Notes: a model not told the origin generated them from the sequence alone. Shown: positions 27,957-38,205, counted from the stretch's first letter. The stretch: DNA of 64,000 nt from Lacinutrix algicola (GCF_001418085.1 NZ_LIQH01000030.1:62001-126000), one strand, 5' to 3'. A program made the numbers and translations.

Positions 27957-27987
27957 TTTGAAATTCAAAAATTAATTTCTACATTTG
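27957..27987 (+). promoter_or_regulatory. Main promoter of the ribosomal superoperon
   Basis: TTTG (27957-27960) and TACATTTG (27980-27987), separated by 19 bases, match the Bacteroidota -33/-7 consensus exactly. The expected start of transcription is near 27993, about 40 bases before rpsL. Confidence 0.75.
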
Positions 27988-27991
27988 CAGC

Positions 27992-28005
27992 CCTCTTAAA
28001 AGAGG
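27992..28005 (+). promoter_or_regulatory. 5'-end hairpin of the ribosomal transcript
   Basis: CCTCT and AGAGG pair around TAAA, extending to a 6-bp palindrome in DNA. The hairpin falls at the very start of the predicted transcript and may protect its 5' end or mediate feedback. Only the structure is seen. Confidence 0.45.
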
Positions 28006-28032
28006 TCAATTAAATTTATATATATAAGATAT

Positions 28033-28407
28033 ATGCCAACAATTTCACAATTAGTAAGAAAAGGAAGAGCCAAAATAACCAAGAAGAGTAAATCGGCTGC
28101 TTTAGATTCTTGTCCGCAAAGACGTGGTGTGTGTACTCGTGTTTACACGACGACTCCGAAAAAACCTAACTCAGCAATGCGTAAGGTAGCAAGGGTTCGT
28201 TTAACAAACGGTAACGAGGTTAATGCATACATTGGTGGAGAAGGACACAATCTACAAGAGCACTCGATAGTATTGGTTAGAGGTGGAAGGGTAAAAGATT
28301 TACCAGGAGTTAGATACCACATTGTACGTGGAGCATTAGATACCGCAGGTGTCGATGGTCGTACGCAACGTAGATCTAAGTATGGTGCTAAACGCCCTAA
28401 GAAGTAA
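28033..28407 (+). CDS. rpsL: 30S ribosomal protein S12
   Basis: The 124-residue protein sits at the decoding centre of the 30S subunit. The invariant loop [12 protein letters not shown] (residues 40-51) and [13 protein letters not shown] are intact. Lys43 and Lys88, whose replacement gives streptomycin resistance in other bacteria, are both lysine, so the allele looks wild type. It is the first gene of the str section and follows a consensus promoter and a 5' hairpin. The 22-base gap to rpsG indicates co-transcription. Confidence 0.98.
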   Translation: MPTISQLVRKGRAKITKKSKSAALDSCPQRRGVCTRVYTTTPKKPNSAMRKVARVRLTNGNEVNAYIGGEGHNLQEHSIVLVRGGRVKDLPGVRYHIVRGALDTAGVDGRTQRRSKYGAKRPKK

Positions 28408-28429
28408 TTTTAAAAAACTTTAAGAAGAC

Positions 28430-28906
28430 ATGAGAAAAAGAGCAGCGAAAAAAAGACCGCTTTTGCCAGATCCTCGTTTTAACGATCAGTTAGTGACTCG
28501 TTTTGTAAACATGATGATGTGGGATGGTAAAAAGTCAGTAGCGTTCAAAGTATTTTACGATGCAATTGATATCGTAGAGTCTAAGAAAACAGACGAAGAA
28601 AAAACAGCTTTGGAGATTTGGAAAGAAGCATTGTCTAACGTTATGCCTCACGTAGAAGTACGTAGTCGTAGAGTTGGTGGAGCAACATTTCAAATTCCAA
28701 ATCCTATACGTGCAGATCGTAAGGTTTCTACAGCAATGAAATGGCTAATTAGCTATTCAAGAAAAAGAAACGAAAAGTCTATGGCACAACGTTTAGCATC
28801 TGAGGTTTTAGCAGCAGCTAAAGAAGAAGGAGCAGCGGTTAAGAAAAGAGTTGATACTCATAAAATGGCTGAAGCAAATAAAGCATTCTCTCACTTTAGA
28901 TTTTAA
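28430..28906 (+). CDS. rpsG: 30S ribosomal protein S7
   Basis: The 158-residue protein nucleates the 3' domain (head) of 16S rRNA. The start [19 protein letters not shown] and the internal motifs [13 protein letters not shown] (about residues 76-90) and [16 protein letters not shown] are family hallmarks. In E. coli S7 represses its own operon by binding between rpsL and rpsG. The gap here is only 22 bases and shows no clear equivalent structure. It is followed after 6 bases by fusA. Confidence 0.98.
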   Translation: MRKRAAKKRPLLPDPRFNDQLVTRFVNMMMWDGKKSVAFKVFYDAIDIVESKKTDEEKTALEIWKEALSNVMPHVEVRSRRVGGATFQIPNPIRADRKVSTAMKWLISYSRKRNEKSMAQRLASEVLAAAKEEGAAVKKRVDTHKMAEANKAFSHFRF

Positions 28907-28912
28907 TAAGAA

Positions 28913-31039
28913 ATGGCAAGAGATTTAAAATTCACAAGAAATATAGGAATTGCTGCTCATATTGATGCTGGTAAAACAACAACAACAGAGCGTGTTCTTT
29001 ATTATACAGGAGTTTCACATAAAATTGGTGAAGTACATGATGGTGCTGCTACAATGGACTGGATGGAGCAAGAGCAAGAGCGTGGTATTACTATCACATC
29101 TGCCGCTACAACTTGTACATGGAAGTTTCCATTAGAAAATGCAGAGCCTACTCCAGATACTAAGGATTATCATTTCAACATTATTGATACTCCTGGTCAC
29201 GTAGATTTTACTGTAGAGGTAAATAGGTCTTTACGTGTGTTAGATGGTTTAGTGTTTTTATTTAGTGCAGTTGATGGTGTTGAGCCTCAATCTGAAACTA
29301 ACTGGAGATTAGCAGATAACTATAAAGTTCCAAGAATTGGTTTCGTTAATAAAATGGACCGTCAAGGATCAGACTTTTTAGGAGTTTGTCAACAAGTAAA
29401 AGATATGTTGAAATCTAACGCGGTGCCAATCGTTTTAAACATTGGTGACGAAGAGGATTTTAAAGGTATTATTGACTTAGTAAAAAACCGTGCTATAGTA
29501 TGGCACGATGAAACTCAAGGAGCAACTTTCGATGTTATCGAAATCCCTGAGGATATGAAAGAAGAAGCTCGTAAATATCGTGCACTTTTAATTGAAGAAG
29601 TAGCAAGTTATGATGAGAATCTTTTAGAGAAATTTATGGAAGATGAAGATTCTATTACAGAAGAAGAAGTGCATAAAGCACTTAGAGCTGCTGTAATGGA
29701 TATGGCAATTATTCCAATGATTTGTGGTTCTGCGTTTAAAAACAAAGGTGTTCAGTTCTTGTTAGATGCTGTATGTCGTTACTTGCCTTCTCCAATGGAC
29801 AAGGAAGGTATTGTTGGTGTGAACCCAGATACAGATAAAGAAGAAATTCGTAAGCCAAGTGTAAAAGAGCCTTTTGCTGCTTTAGCGTTTAAAATTGCTA
29901 CTGATCCTTTCGTAGGACGTTTAGCTTTCTTTAGAGCTTATTCAGGTCGTTTAGATGCTGGTTCTTACGTTTTAAACAATCGTTCTGGTAAAAAAGAACG
30001 TATCTCTCGTATCTATCAAATGCATGCTAATAAGCAAAATGCAATTGATTATATAGAAGCTGGAGATATTGGAGCTGCTGTTGGATTTAAATCTATTAAA
30101 ACAGGAGATACACTTTCAGATCAAGCGCATCCTATTGTATTGGAATCTATGGATTTTCCAGATCCAGTAATTGGTATTGCTGTTGAGCCTAAGACTAAGG
30201 CAGATGTTGATAAATTGGGTATTGGCTTAGCTAAATTAGCTGAAGAGGATCCTACGTTTACTGTGCGTTCTGACGAAGCTTCTGGACAAACTATTATTTC
30301 AGGGATGGGTGAACTTCACCTTGATGTTATTGTAGACCGTTTAAGACGTGAGTTTAATGTTGAAGTAAATCAAGGTCAACCTCAAGTTGAATATAAAGAA
30401 GCTATTACGCAATCTGCTGATCATAGAGAAGTTTACAAAAAGCAATCTGGTGGTCGTGGTAAGTTTGCTGATATCGTATTTACGGTAGAACCGGCTGATG
30501 AAGGTGTTGTTGGTCTTCAATTTGAATCTGTTATTAAAGGTGGTAATGTTCCTAAAGAATTTATTCCTTCAATTGAGAAAGGATTTAAAATGGCAATGGT
30601 AAACGGACCTTTAGCAGGTTTTGAAGTTGATGCTATGAAAGTAACATTAAGAGATGGTTCATATCATGATGTGGATTCAGATCAGTTATCTTTCGAATTA
30701 GCTGCTAAATTAGGATTTAAAAACTGTGCTAAAGCTGCTAAAGCTGTAATCATGGAACCTATTATGAAGCTAGAAGTTATTACTCCAGAAGAAAATATGG
30801 GTGACATCGTTGGAGATTTAAATAGAAGAAGAGGTATGATGGAAGGTATGGGTGACCGTGCTGGCGCTAAGACAATAAAAGCTAGTGTGCCATTATCGGA
30901 AATGTTTGGTTATGTAACAACATTAAGAACATTATCTTCTGGTCGTGCAACATCAACAATGGAATTTTCACACTATGCTCAAACACCTTCAAATGTATCT
31001 GAAGAAGTGATTAAAGCAGCTAAAGGAGAACAATCTTAA
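28913..31039 (+). CDS. fusA: Elongation factor G
   Basis: The 708-residue GTPase drives translocation of tRNA and mRNA. The G1 motif [14 protein letters not shown] (residues 15-28), switch sequences [11 protein letters not shown], the G3 motif DTPGHVDF (about 92-99) and the G4 motif NKMDR are intact. The C-terminal domains IV-V are complete ([13 protein letters not shown]). Unlike the E. coli str operon, no tuf gene follows; rpsJ comes next after 12 bases, so str and S10 sections are fused. Nothing marks it as the specialised second EF-G of some bacteria. Confidence 0.97.
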   Translation: MARDLKFTRNIGIAAHIDAGKTTTTERVLYYTGVSHKIGEVHDGAATMDWMEQEQERGITITSAATTCTWKFPLENAEPTPDTKDYHFNIIDTPGHVDFTVEVNRSLRVLDGLVFLFSAVDGVEPQSETNWRLADNYKVPRIGFVNKMDRQGSDFLGVCQQVKDMLKSNAVPIVLNIGDEEDFKGIIDLVKNRAIVWHDETQGATFDVIEIPEDMKEEARKYRALLIEEVASYDENLLEKFMEDEDSITEEEVHKALRAAVMDMAIIPMICGSAFKNKGVQFLLDAVCRYLPSPMDKEGIVGVNPDTDKEEIRKPSVKEPFAALAFKIATDPFVGRLAFFRAYSGRLDAGSYVLNNRSGKKERISRIYQMHANKQNAIDYIEAGDIGAAVGFKSIKTGDTLSDQAHPIVLESMDFPDPVIGIAVEPKTKADVDKLGIGLAKLAEEDPTFTVRSDEASGQTIISGMGELHLDVIVDRLRREFNVEVNQGQPQVEYKEAITQSADHREVYKKQSGGRGKFADIVFTVEPADEGVVGLQFESVIKGGNVPKEFIPSIEKGFKMAMVNGPLAGFEVDAMKVTLRDGSYHDVDSDQLSFELAAKLGFKNCAKAAKAVIMEPIMKLEVITPEENMGDIVGDLNRRRGMMEGMGDRAGAKTIKASVPLSEMFGYVTTLRTLSSGRATSTMEFSHYAQTPSNVSEEVIKAAKGEQS

Positions 31040-31051
31040 AAAGTTAAGAAA

Positions 31052-31357
31052 ATGAGTCAAAAAATTAGAATAAAATTAAAGTCTTACGATCATAACTTAG
31101 TAGACAAGTCTGCTGATAAGATTGTAAAAACAGTAAAGAGTACTGGAGCTGTAGTAACTGGACCTATTCCATTACCAACACACAAGAAAATTTTCACTGT
31201 ATTACGTTCACCTCACGTTAATAAGAAGTCAAGAGAACAATTTCAATTAAGCTCTTATAAGAGATTATTGGATATTTACTCTTCATCTTCTAAAACTATT
31301 GATGCTCTAATGAAATTAGAGTTGCCAAGTGGTGTTGAAGTAGAAATCAAAGTTTAA
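31052..31357 (+). CDS. rpsJ: 30S ribosomal protein S10
   Basis: The 101-residue protein is part of the 30S head and, in other bacteria, the NusE antitermination factor. Motifs [10 protein letters not shown] (residues 5-14), [19 protein letters not shown] (about 38-56) and the elongated loop are conserved. It lies 12 bases after fusA. A U-tailed hairpin in the following 125-base spacer separates it from rplC, so its dose may differ from that of the downstream genes. Confidence 0.98.
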   Translation: MSQKIRIKLKSYDHNLVDKSADKIVKTVKSTGAVVTGPIPLPTHKKIFTVLRSPHVNKKSREQFQLSSYKRLLDIYSSSSKTIDALMKLELPSGVEVEIKV

Positions 31358-31410
31358 GTTTAAACTTTACATGTCCTAAGCTGCGTGCGAAGGAAAAACG
31401 GAAAAATACA

Positions 31411-31450
31411 ATTCAAGGCTGAAACGTATTTTCGGCCTTGAATGTTTTTT
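31411..31450 (+). promoter_or_regulatory. Attenuator-like hairpin between rpsJ and rplC
   Basis: ATTCAAGG (31411-31418) pairs with CCTTGAAT (31436-31443). The stem continues inward as CTGAAA against TTTTCGG with one wobble pair, giving about 14 pairs, and six T residues follow at 31445-31450. The shape is that of an intrinsic terminator, but it lies inside the ribosomal operon 32 bases before rplC. It could be a feedback attenuator for the L3/L4 genes. Confidence 0.6.
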
Positions 31451-31481
31451 AATATATAATAATAACAAATAAATAATAATT

Positions 31482-32099
31482 ATGTCTGGGTTAATTGGAA
31501 AAAAAATCGGTATGACCAGCATCTTCGATGAAAATGGAAAAAACATTCCATGTACAGTAATCGAAGCTGGACCATGTATCGTTACCCAAGTCAGAACTGA
31601 AGAGGTTGACGGCTACACAGCTATTCAACTTGGTTTCGATGACGCGACAGAAAAAAGTGCTACTAAAGCGGACTTAGGTCACGTGAAAAAAGCAGGAACT
31701 TCTGTAAAACGCAAAATCGTAGAATTTCAAGATTTTGATGAGGAGTACAAATTAGGTGATGCAATCACTGTAGATCACTTTAAAGAAGGTGAATTTGTTG
31801 ATGTTGCAGGAACATCAAAAGGTAAAGGATTTCAAGGTGTTGTAAAACGTCATGGTTTCGGTGGTGTAGGTCAAGCTACTCACGGTCAACATAACCGTTT
31901 AAGAGCGCCAGGATCTATTGGAGCTGCATCTTATCCAGCAAGAGTTTTCAAAGGAATGAAGATGGCAGGAAGAATGGGTGGAGACACTATAAAAGTTCAA
32001 AATTTAAGAGTTTTAAAGGTAGTTACTGAAAAGAATCTACTTGTGGTAAAAGGATGTGTTCCTGGCCATAAAAACGCTTATGTAATTATTAGAAAATAA
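31482..32099 (+). CDS. rplC: 50S ribosomal protein L3
   Basis: The 205-residue protein helps assemble 23S rRNA near the peptidyl-transferase centre. The N-terminal [17 protein letters not shown] and the extended loop [13 protein letters not shown]...TTHGQHN-type region (about residues 110-140) are intact, as is [13 protein letters not shown]. Its stop overlaps the rplD start by one base (TAATG), implying translational coupling. It is the first gene after the attenuator-like hairpin. Confidence 0.97.
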   Translation: MSGLIGKKIGMTSIFDENGKNIPCTVIEAGPCIVTQVRTEEVDGYTAIQLGFDDATEKSATKADLGHVKKAGTSVKRKIVEFQDFDEEYKLGDAITVDHFKEGEFVDVAGTSKGKGFQGVVKRHGFGGVGQATHGQHNRLRAPGSIGAASYPARVFKGMKMAGRMGGDTIKVQNLRVLKVVTEKNLLVVKGCVPGHKNAYVIIRK

Positions 32100-32728
32100 T
32101 GAAAGTAGCAGTTTTAGATATAAACGGAAAAGAAACAGGTAGAAAGGCAGACCTTTCTAGCGATGTTTTTGCTATTGAGCCTAATAATCATGCAGTGTAC
32201 TTGGATGTTAAACAATATTTAGCAAACCAAAGACAAGGTACTCACAAATCTAAAGAAAGAGCTGAGATTACTGGATCAACACGTAAGATTAAAAAACAAA
32301 AGGGAACAGGTACAGCACGTGCAGGTTCTATTAAGTCTGGTGTTTTTAGAGGAGGTGGACGTATGTTCGGACCAAGACCTAGAAGTTATTCAATCAAACT
32401 TAATAAAAACCTTAAGAGATTAGCTCGTAAATCAGCTTTTAGTATTAAGGCAAGTGAAGAAGCAATTGTTGTTTTAGAAGACTTCAGTTTTGATTCTCCA
32501 AAGACTAAAAATTTCACTAATATTTTGAAAGCTTTAGACTTACAAAACAAAAAAACACTCTTTGTGTTGGGTGCTACGAATAATAATGTATATTTGTCGT
32601 CACGCAATTTAAAAGGCTCTGAAGTAGTAATGTCTTCAGAATTAAGTACTTACAAGATTTTAAATGCAAATCGAGTTGTGCTTTTAGAAGGAGCTTTAGA
32701 AGGAATTGTAACGAATCTAAGTAAATAA
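32099..32728 (+). CDS. rplD: 50S ribosomal protein L4
   Basis: The 209-residue protein lines the exit tunnel. The long loop region KQKGTGTARAGSIKSG...FGPRPRSYS (about residues 62-95), where macrolide resistance changes occur in other species, looks normal. In E. coli L4 also represses the S10 operon through leader RNA. The U-tailed hairpin upstream of rplC is a possible target here, but that is inference. It overlaps rplC by one base and precedes rplW by 8. Confidence 0.97.
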   Translation: MKVAVLDINGKETGRKADLSSDVFAIEPNNHAVYLDVKQYLANQRQGTHKSKERAEITGSTRKIKKQKGTGTARAGSIKSGVFRGGGRMFGPRPRSYSIKLNKNLKRLARKSAFSIKASEEAIVVLEDFSFDSPKTKNFTNILKALDLQNKKTLFVLGATNNNVYLSSRNLKGSEVVMSSELSTYKILNANRVVLLEGALEGIVTNLSK

Positions 32729-32736
32729 GAAACAAA

Positions 32737-33027
32737 ATGAGTATCTTAATTAAACCTATAATCACAGAAAAAGCTACTGCAAACAGTGAATTAAACAACT
32801 GTTTCAGTTTCTTCGTGAAAACAAAGGCGAACAAGGTAGAAATTAAAAAAGCAGTGGAAGCTGCTTATGGAGTTTCTGTTGAAAAAGTTCGCACTATAAA
32901 TGTCCGTCCAGATAGAAGTACTAAGTTTACAAAAACTGGTATTCAACATGGTAAAACTAACGCAAAGAAAAAAGCGATAGTACAACTGGCGGAAGGTGAG
33001 ATAATTGATTTATACACTAACATGTAA
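32737..33027 (+). CDS. rplW: 50S ribosomal protein L23
   Basis: The 96-residue protein lies at the tunnel exit and is the docking site for trigger factor and the signal recognition particle. Motifs [12 protein letters not shown] (residues 3-14), [22 protein letters not shown] and VRTINV are conserved. It sits between rplD and rplB with gaps of 8 and 11 bases, the standard S10-operon order. Confidence 0.97.
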   Translation: MSILIKPIITEKATANSELNNCFSFFVKTKANKVEIKKAVEAAYGVSVEKVRTINVRPDRSTKFTKTGIQHGKTNAKKKAIVQLAEGEIIDLYTNM

Positions 33028-33038
33028 TTAAAAGACAA

Positions 33039-33863
33039 ATGTCAGTAAGAAAATTAAAACCAATCACACCAGGACAGCGATTTAGAGTTGTAAATGGATT
33101 TGACGCCATTACAACTGATAAGCCGGAGAAAAGTTTATTAGCTCCGAAAAAACGTTCAGGTGGTAGAAACAGTCAAGGTCGTATGACTATGCGCTACAAA
33201 GGTGGTGGTCATAAGAAAAGGTATCGTATTATCGATTTCAAGAGAACTAAAGCGGGTATTCCTGCTGAAGTTGCTTCAATTCAATATGATCCTAACCGTA
33301 CAGCGTTTATCGCATTATTAAATTACCAAGATGGTGAGAAAACTTATATCATTGCTCAAAATGGTTTACAAGTTGGACAAACTATTGTTTCAGGTGAAAA
33401 TGTAGACCCAGAAATTGGAAATGCAATGCCTTTAGCAAACATACCATTAGGTACAATCATTTCTTGTATAGAGTTACGTCCAGGTCAAGGAGCTGTTATG
33501 GCTCGTAGTGCTGGTGCATTTGCTCAATTAATGGCAAGGGATGGTAGATTTGCAACTGTAAAATTACCTTCAGGTGAAACAAGATTAATCTTGGTTACTT
33601 GTATGGCTACAATTGGAGTAGTATCTAATTCAGATCACCAATTGTTAGTTTCAGGTAAAGCAGGTAGATCAAGATGGTTAGGTAGAAGGCCAAGAACTAG
33701 ACCAGTTGTAATGAATCCAGTCGATCACCCAATGGGTGGTGGTGAAGGTAAATCTTCTGGAGGACATCCACGTTCAAGAAACGGTATACCTGCTAAAGGA
33801 TTTAGAACTCGTTCTAAAACTAAAGCAAGTAATAAATATATAATCGAACGTAGAAAAAAATAA
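33039..33863 (+). CDS. rplB: 50S ribosomal protein L2
   Basis: The 274-residue protein contacts the peptidyl-transferase centre and is among the most conserved large-subunit proteins. [16 protein letters not shown] (about residues 50-65) and the C-terminal [20 protein letters not shown] (about 226-246), with the key histidine, are intact. Length is normal. It precedes rpsS by only 3 bases. Confidence 0.98.
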   Translation: MSVRKLKPITPGQRFRVVNGFDAITTDKPEKSLLAPKKRSGGRNSQGRMTMRYKGGGHKKRYRIIDFKRTKAGIPAEVASIQYDPNRTAFIALLNYQDGEKTYIIAQNGLQVGQTIVSGENVDPEIGNAMPLANIPLGTIISCIELRPGQGAVMARSAGAFAQLMARDGRFATVKLPSGETRLILVTCMATIGVVSNSDHQLLVSGKAGRSRWLGRRPRTRPVVMNPVDHPMGGGEGKSSGGHPRSRNGIPAKGFRTRSKTKASNKYIIERRKK

Positions 33864-33866
33864 GAC

Positions 33867-34145
33867 ATGGCAAGATCATTAAAAAAAGGACCTTACGTTC
33901 ATTATAAATTAGAGAGAAAAGTTGCTACTAACGTTGAGAACAACAAAAAAACAGTAATCAAAACTTGGTCAAGAGCAAGTATGATTACTCCAGATTTTGT
34001 TGGTCAAACAATAGCAGTACATAATGGACGTCAATTTGTTCCAGTATATGTTACTGAGAACATGGTAGGTCATAAATTAGGAGAATTTTCACCAACAAGA
34101 TCTTTTAGAGGTCACGCTGGTGCTAAAAATAAAGGTAAAAAGTAG
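33867..34145 (+). CDS. rpsS: 30S ribosomal protein S19
   Basis: The 92-residue protein forms a complex with S13 in the 30S head near the A site. The opening [10 protein letters not shown] and the conserved [21 protein letters not shown] and [16 protein letters not shown] are present. The basic tail GAKNKGKK is usual. Gaps to rplB and rplV are 3 and 6 bases. Confidence 0.98.
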   Translation: MARSLKKGPYVHYKLERKVATNVENNKKTVIKTWSRASMITPDFVGQTIAVHNGRQFVPVYVTENMVGHKLGEFSPTRSFRGHAGAKNKGKK

Positions 34146-34151
34146 TAAGCT

Positions 34152-34559
34152 ATGGGAAGTCGTAAAAAACAAATGGCAGACGCTATTAAGGAAGGTAAAA
34201 AGCAAATTGCTTTTGCTAAACTTAATAACTGTCCTACATCACCGAGAAAAATGCGTTTAGTAGCCGATTTAGTAAGAGGTGAACGCGTGGAAAAAGCACT
34301 TAACATATTAAAGTTTAGTTCTAAAGAAGCATCAAAACGTTTAGAGACATTGTTAGTATCTGCAATTGCAAACTGGCAAGCTAAAAACGAAGATGCATCT
34401 ATAGAAGAAGCTGAGCTTTTCGTTAAAGAGATTAGAGTTGACGGAGGATCTATGTTAAAAAGATTACGTCCAGCGCCTCAAGGTCGTGCACACAGAATAA
34501 GAAAGCGTTCTAACCACGTAACAATCGTAGTTGGAGCTAACAATAATACACAAAGCTAA
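34152..34559 (+). CDS. rplV: 50S ribosomal protein L22
   Basis: The 135-residue protein binds several 23S domains and reaches into the tunnel. The N-terminal extension ([18 protein letters not shown]) is longer than in E. coli and seems common in Bacteroidota. The core [19 protein letters not shown] and the tunnel loop [20 protein letters not shown] (about residues 98-117) are intact. It is followed after 7 bases by rpsC. Confidence 0.97.
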   Translation: MGSRKKQMADAIKEGKKQIAFAKLNNCPTSPRKMRLVADLVRGERVEKALNILKFSSKEASKRLETLLVSAIANWQAKNEDASIEEAELFVKEIRVDGGSMLKRLRPAPQGRAHRIRKRSNHVTIVVGANNNTQS

Positions 34560-34566
34560 GATAGAT

Positions 34567-35289
34567 ATGGGACAAAAGACAAATCCAATCGGAAATCGCT
34601 TAGGAATTATCAGAGGATGGGAATCTAACTGGTACGGAGGTAACGATTATGGAGACAAACTTGCTGAAGATTATAAAATCAGAGAGTATGTTCACGCACG
34701 TTTATCTAAAGCTAGTGTAAGTAGAGTAATAATCGAGAGAACTTTAAAACTTGTAACCGTTACTATCACAACTGCTAGACCTGGTATTATTATCGGAAAA
34801 GGTGGTCAAGAGGTAGACAAGTTAAAAGAAGAACTTAAGAAAATTACAGGTAAAGAAGTTCAGATCAATATCTTTGAGATTAAAAGACCTGAATTAGATG
34901 CATTTTTAGTAGGAACAAGTATCGCTCGTCAAATTGAAAATAGAATTTCATACAGACGTGCAATTAAGATGGCTATTGCTGCTACTATGCGTATGAACGC
35001 TGAAGGGATTAAAATCCAAATTAGTGGTCGTTTAAATGGAGCTGAAATGGCACGTTCTGAACACTACAAAGATGGACGTATACCTTTATCTACGTTTAGA
35101 GCCGATATTGATTATGCTTTAGTTGAGGCACATACTACTTATGGTAGATTGGGTGTTAAAGTATGGATCATGAAAGGTGAAGTATATGGTAAAAGAGAAC
35201 TTTCTCCTCTTGTTGGATTATCTAAGAAGCAAGGAAAAGGTGGACGAGGCGGAAGAGATAATAAGAATCAATCTCGTCGTAGAAAGTAA
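34567..35289 (+). CDS. rpsC: 30S ribosomal protein S3
   Basis: The 240-residue protein forms the mRNA entry tunnel with S4 and S5. The start at 34567 ([13 protein letters not shown]) is the conserved family start. An in-frame ATG at 34531 overlaps rplV and is rejected. The KH domain motif [20 protein letters not shown] (about residues 72-91) is intact, and the protein ends in a basic tail ([16 protein letters not shown]). It is part of the unbroken S10 cluster. Confidence 0.97.
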   Translation: MGQKTNPIGNRLGIIRGWESNWYGGNDYGDKLAEDYKIREYVHARLSKASVSRVIIERTLKLVTVTITTARPGIIIGKGGQEVDKLKEELKKITGKEVQINIFEIKRPELDAFLVGTSIARQIENRISYRRAIKMAIAATMRMNAEGIKIQISGRLNGAEMARSEHYKDGRIPLSTFRADIDYALVEAHTTYGRLGVKVWIMKGEVYGKRELSPLVGLSKKQGKGGRGGRDNKNQSRRRK

Positions 35290-35309
35290 TTTTTTAAAGA
35301 ACAAGAAAA

Positions 35310-35729
35310 ATGTTACAGCCTAAAAGAACAAAATTTCGTAAGCAACAAAAAGGACGTATGAAAGGTAATGCCGGAAGAGGGCACCAACTATCAAACGGAA
35401 CTTTTGGAATAAAATCACTAGACTCGAACTTTTTAACTTCGCGTCAAATAGAAGCAGCACGTATTGCAGCTACACGTCACATGAAAAGAGAAGGGCAACT
35501 TTGGATTAAAATATTTCCAGACAAGCCAATTACAAAGAAACCTCTTGAAGTACGTATGGGTAAAGGTAAGGGTGCCGTAGAATATTGGGCAGCAGTAGTA
35601 AAACCAGGTAGAGTCCTTTTTGAAATAGGAGGTGTGCCATTAGACGTTGCAAAAGAAGCATTACGTTTAGCAGCACAAAAATTACCTGTAAAAACAAAGT
35701 TTTTAATCGCTAGAGATTACGAAGCATAA
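35310..35729 (+). CDS. rplP: 50S ribosomal protein L16
   Basis: The 139-residue protein helps place the acceptor end of A-site tRNA. Motifs [19 protein letters not shown] (residues 1-19), [22 protein letters not shown] and [20 protein letters not shown] are typical. Gaps are 20 bases to rpsC and 13 to rpmC. Nothing unusual is seen. Confidence 0.98.
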   Translation: MLQPKRTKFRKQQKGRMKGNAGRGHQLSNGTFGIKSLDSNFLTSRQIEAARIAATRHMKREGQLWIKIFPDKPITKKPLEVRMGKGKGAVEYWAAVVKPGRVLFEIGGVPLDVAKEALRLAAQKLPVKTKFLIARDYEA

Positions 35730-35742
35730 TTTATTTGATATT

Positions 35743-35934
35743 ATGAAACAATCAGAAATTAAAGAATTATCTGTAGCTGAGTTACAAGAGAAACTTAGTG
35801 AAACAAAGAAGAGTTATTCAGACCTAAAAATGGCACATGCAATATCTCCTTTAGATAACCCAATCCAATTACGTTCTGTAAGAAGAGATGTAGCAAGATT
35901 GGCAACGGAATTAACTAAAAGAGAATTACAATAA
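35743..35934 (+). CDS. rpmC: 50S ribosomal protein L29
   Basis: The 63-residue helical hairpin protein lies near the tunnel exit beside L23. MKQSEIKELSVAELQEKL (residues 1-18) and PLDNPIQLRSVRRDVARLAT (about 36-55) match the family. It is followed after 12 bases by rpsQ. Confidence 0.96.
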   Translation: MKQSEIKELSVAELQEKLSETKKSYSDLKMAHAISPLDNPIQLRSVRRDVARLATELTKRELQ

Positions 35935-35946
35935 TTCTGCTGAAAG

Positions 35947-36204
35947 ATGGAAAAAAGAAACTTAAGAAAAGAACGTATAGGAGTAGTTACTAGTAACAAA
36001 ATGATGAAATCAATCGTTGTTGCCGAAGTAAAAAAAGTTAAGCATCCTATGTACGGAAAATTCGTTTTAAAAACGAAAAAATACGTAGCACACGACGAAA
36101 CAAACGACTGTAACATTGGAGATACAGTAAAGATCATGGAAACAAGACCTTTATCTAAATCTAAATGTTGGAGATTAGTTGAAATAATTGAAAGAGCGAA
36201 GTAA
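35947..36204 (+). CDS. rpsQ: 30S ribosomal protein S17
   Basis: The 85-residue OB-fold protein is a primary binder of 16S r[22 protein letters not shown] (about residues 7-25), [19 protein letters not shown] and [20 protein letters not shown] are conserved. rplN starts 2 bases after its stop. Confidence 0.97.
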   Translation: MEKRNLRKERIGVVTSNKMMKSIVVAEVKKVKHPMYGKFVLKTKKYVAHDETNDCNIGDTVKIMETRPLSKSKCWRLVEIIERAK

Positions 36205-36206
36205 TT

Positions 36207-36575
36207 ATGGTACAACAAGAATCAAGAATAAAAGTAGCAGATAACACTGGAGCTAAAGAGGTTTTAGTAATCCGCGTTTTAGGAGGTACTAAAAGAAGAT
36301 ATGCTTCTGTAGGTGATAAAGTTGTTGTTTCTGTAAAAGATGCAACTCCTAATGGAAACATTAAGAAAAAGGCAGTCTCTACAGCAGTAGTTGTACGTAC
36401 TAAAAAAGAAGTAAGACGTCCAGATGGATCTTATATTAGATTTGATGACAATGCTTGTGTACTTTTAAACCCAACGGGTGAAATGAGAGGAACACGTGTA
36501 TTTGGACCTGTTGCTAGAGAACTTCGTGATAAACAATTCATGAAAATTGTATCATTAGCACCAGAAGTGCTTTAA
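36207..36575 (+). CDS. rplN: 50S ribosomal protein L14
   Basis: The 122-residue protein forms an intersubunit bridge. [20 protein letters not shown] (residues 1-20), [18 protein letters not shown] and [20 protein letters not shown] are family hallmarks. It begins the spc-type section, directly joined to the S10 section by a 2-base gap, so there is no separate spc promoter visible. Confidence 0.98.
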   Translation: MVQQESRIKVADNTGAKEVLVIRVLGGTKRRYASVGDKVVVSVKDATPNGNIKKKAVSTAVVVRTKKEVRRPDGSYIRFDDNACVLLNPTGEMRGTRVFGPVARELRDKQFMKIVSLAPEVL

Positions 36576-36588
36576 GACATTTATAAAG

Positions 36589-36900
36589 ATGACAAAGCTT
36601 AAAATAAAATCTGGAGATACTGTAAAAGTAATTGCTGGAGATCATAAAGGATCAGAAGGGAAAGTACAAAAAGTATTAGCCGATAAGAACAAGGCGATCG
36701 TTGAGGGCGTGAACATGGTAAAGAAACATACTAAACCAAGTGCACAAAGTCCTCAAGGAGGAATCGTTGAAAAAGAAGCTCCTATCCAAATTTCAAACCT
36801 ATCATTGTTAACTTCTAAAGGAGAAGCTACAAGAATAGGATATAGAATGGAAGACGGAAAGAAAGTAAGATTTTCAAAAAAATCAAACGAAGTAATATAG
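36589..36900 (+). CDS. rplX: 50S ribosomal protein L24
   Basis: The 103-residue protein initiates assembly of the large subunit. The KOW motif is clear ([20 protein letters not shown], residues 7-26), with NMVKKHTKP next. In E. coli the S8 regulatory site lies just after this gene, but here the gap to rplE is 2 bases and a stem-loop occurs instead before rpsH. Confidence 0.97.
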   Translation: MTKLKIKSGDTVKVIAGDHKGSEGKVQKVLADKNKAIVEGVNMVKKHTKPSAQSPQGGIVEKEAPIQISNLSLLTSKGEATRIGYRMEDGKKVRFSKKSNEVI

Positions 36901-36902
36901 TT

Positions 36903-37454
36903 ATGGCATATTCACCTAGACTTAAAGAAGAGTATAAAAGCAAAGTAGTTGCAGCTCTTACAGAAGAATTTGGTTATAGTAATGTAATGCAAGTACCTAA
37001 ACTTAAAAAGATAGTATTATCTAGAGGAGTAGGTGCTGCAGTTGCAGATAAAAAATTAGTTGACTACGCATTAGACGAGTTAACAACTATAACAGGACAG
37101 AAAGCAATAGCTACATTGTCTAAAAAGGATGTTGCAGCTTTCAAATTACGTAAAGGTATGCCAATTGGTGCTATGGTTACGTTAAGAGGAGAAAGAATGT
37201 ACGAATTTTTAGACCGTTTAGTAACTTCTGCTTTACCACGTGTTAGAGATTTCGGTGGGATTAAAGCTAAAGGTTTTGATGGAAGAGGTAATTACAATTT
37301 AGGAATTACTGAACAAATAATATTCCCAGAATTAGATATTGATAAAATCAATAGAATTTCTGGTATGGATATTACATTTGTGACTTCTGCTGACACTGAT
37401 AAAGAAGCAAAATCATTATTAACTGAATTAGGTTTACCTTTTCAAAAAAACTAA
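36903..37454 (+). CDS. rplE: 50S ribosomal protein L5
   Basis: The 183-residue protein binds 5S rRNA and contacts P-site t[20 protein letters not shown] (residues 3-19), [21 protein letters not shown] (split near 75) and [20 protein letters not shown] are conserved, and the protein has the usual length. The gap to rpsN is 3 bases. Confidence 0.98.
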   Translation: MAYSPRLKEEYKSKVVAALTEEFGYSNVMQVPKLKKIVLSRGVGAAVADKKLVDYALDELTTITGQKAIATLSKKDVAAFKLRKGMPIGAMVTLRGERMYEFLDRLVTSALPRVRDFGGIKAKGFDGRGNYNLGITEQIIFPELDIDKINRISGMDITFVTSADTDKEAKSLLTELGLPFQKN

Positions 37455-37457
37455 GTT

Positions 37458-37727
37458 ATGGCTAAAGAATCAATGAAAGCCCGCGAGGTGAAAAGAGCTA
37501 AAACAGTAGCAAAGTATGCTGAGAAACGTAAAGCTTTAAAAGCAGCTGGCGATTATGAAGCATTACAAAAGTTACCTAAAAATGCATCTCCAGTTCGTAT
37601 GCACAATAGATGTAAATTAACAGGTAGACCAAAAGGTTATATGCGTACCTTTGGTGTTTCTCGTGTTACATTTAGAGAAATGGCTAACCAAGGTTTAATA
37701 CCTGGAGTTAGAAAAGCAAGTTGGTAA
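37458..37727 (+). CDS. rpsN: 30S ribosomal protein S14 (zinc-free form)
   Basis: The 89-residue protein is the long form of S14. It has [19 protein letters not shown] (about residues 54-72) and only a single cysteine, so it lacks the CxxC pairs of the zinc-binding short form. A 60-base spacer with a branched stem-loop separates it from rpsH, the widest gap in this part of the operon. Confidence 0.97.
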   Translation: MAKESMKAREVKRAKTVAKYAEKRKALKAAGDYEALQKLPKNASPVRMHNRCKLTGRPKGYMRTFGVSRVTFREMANQGLIPGVRKASW

Positions 37728-37734
37728 AATTTTA

Positions 37735-37771
37735 AATTGGTCTAAGGTTCACGATATTGTGAAAACCAATT
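37735..37771 (+). promoter_or_regulatory. Stem-loop in the rpsN-rpsH spacer
   Basis: AATTGGT (37735-37741) pairs with ACCAATT (37765-37771). Inside, TTCAC (37748-37752) pairs with GTGAA (37759-37763), leaving an asymmetric CTAAGG internal loop. The asymmetric bulge directly before the S8 gene suggests an mRNA binding site for S8 autoregulation, though the site differs in place from that of E. coli. Confidence 0.5.
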
Positions 37772-37787
37772 CCGCAAATTAATATAT

Positions 37788-38186
37788 ATGTATACAGATC
37801 CAATTGCAGATTTCCTTACAAGAGTTAGAAACGCAGTGCGTGCTAACCATAGAGTAGTGGAAATTCCTGCATCAAATTTAAAAAAGGACATAACTAAAAT
37901 ATTATTCGATCAAGGGTATATTTTAAGTTACAAGTTCGATGATTCTTCAGTACAAGGAACAATTAAAATTGCCCTTAAGTACAATAAAGAAACTAAAGAA
38001 CCAGTAATTAGAAAGTTACAAAGAATCAGTAAGCCTGGTTTACGTAAGTATTCTAGTTCAACAGAACTGCCTCGTATTCTTAATGGTTTGGGTATTGCAA
38101 TTGTTTCTACTTCTCACGGAGTAATGACAGGAAAGCAAGCTGAACGTGAGAATGTTGGTGGTGAAGTTTTATGTTACGTTTACTAA
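37788..38186 (+). CDS. rpsH: 30S ribosomal protein S8
   Basis: The 132-residue protein binds the central domain of 16S rRNA and, in E. coli, represses the spc operon. [21 protein letters not shown] (split near residue 14), [20 protein letters not shown] and [20 protein letters not shown] are conserved. The stem-loop directly upstream of its start is a candidate feedback site. rplF follows after 19 bases. Confidence 0.97.
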   Translation: MYTDPIADFLTRVRNAVRANHRVVEIPASNLKKDITKILFDQGYILSYKFDDSSVQGTIKIALKYNKETKEPVIRKLQRISKPGLRKYSSSTELPRILNGLGIAIVSTSHGVMTGKQAERENVGGEVLCYVY

Positions 38187-38205
38187 TCTATAAAACAAGA
38201 AAGAG

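Noticed and set aside
34531-34566. Earlier start for rpsC
   Set aside because: It overlaps rplV and precedes the conserved family start MGQKTNP.
32574-36361. Several 60-130 codon frames opposite ribosomal genes
   Set aside because: All mirror highly expressed ribosomal genes and have no promoter, start context or family resemblance.
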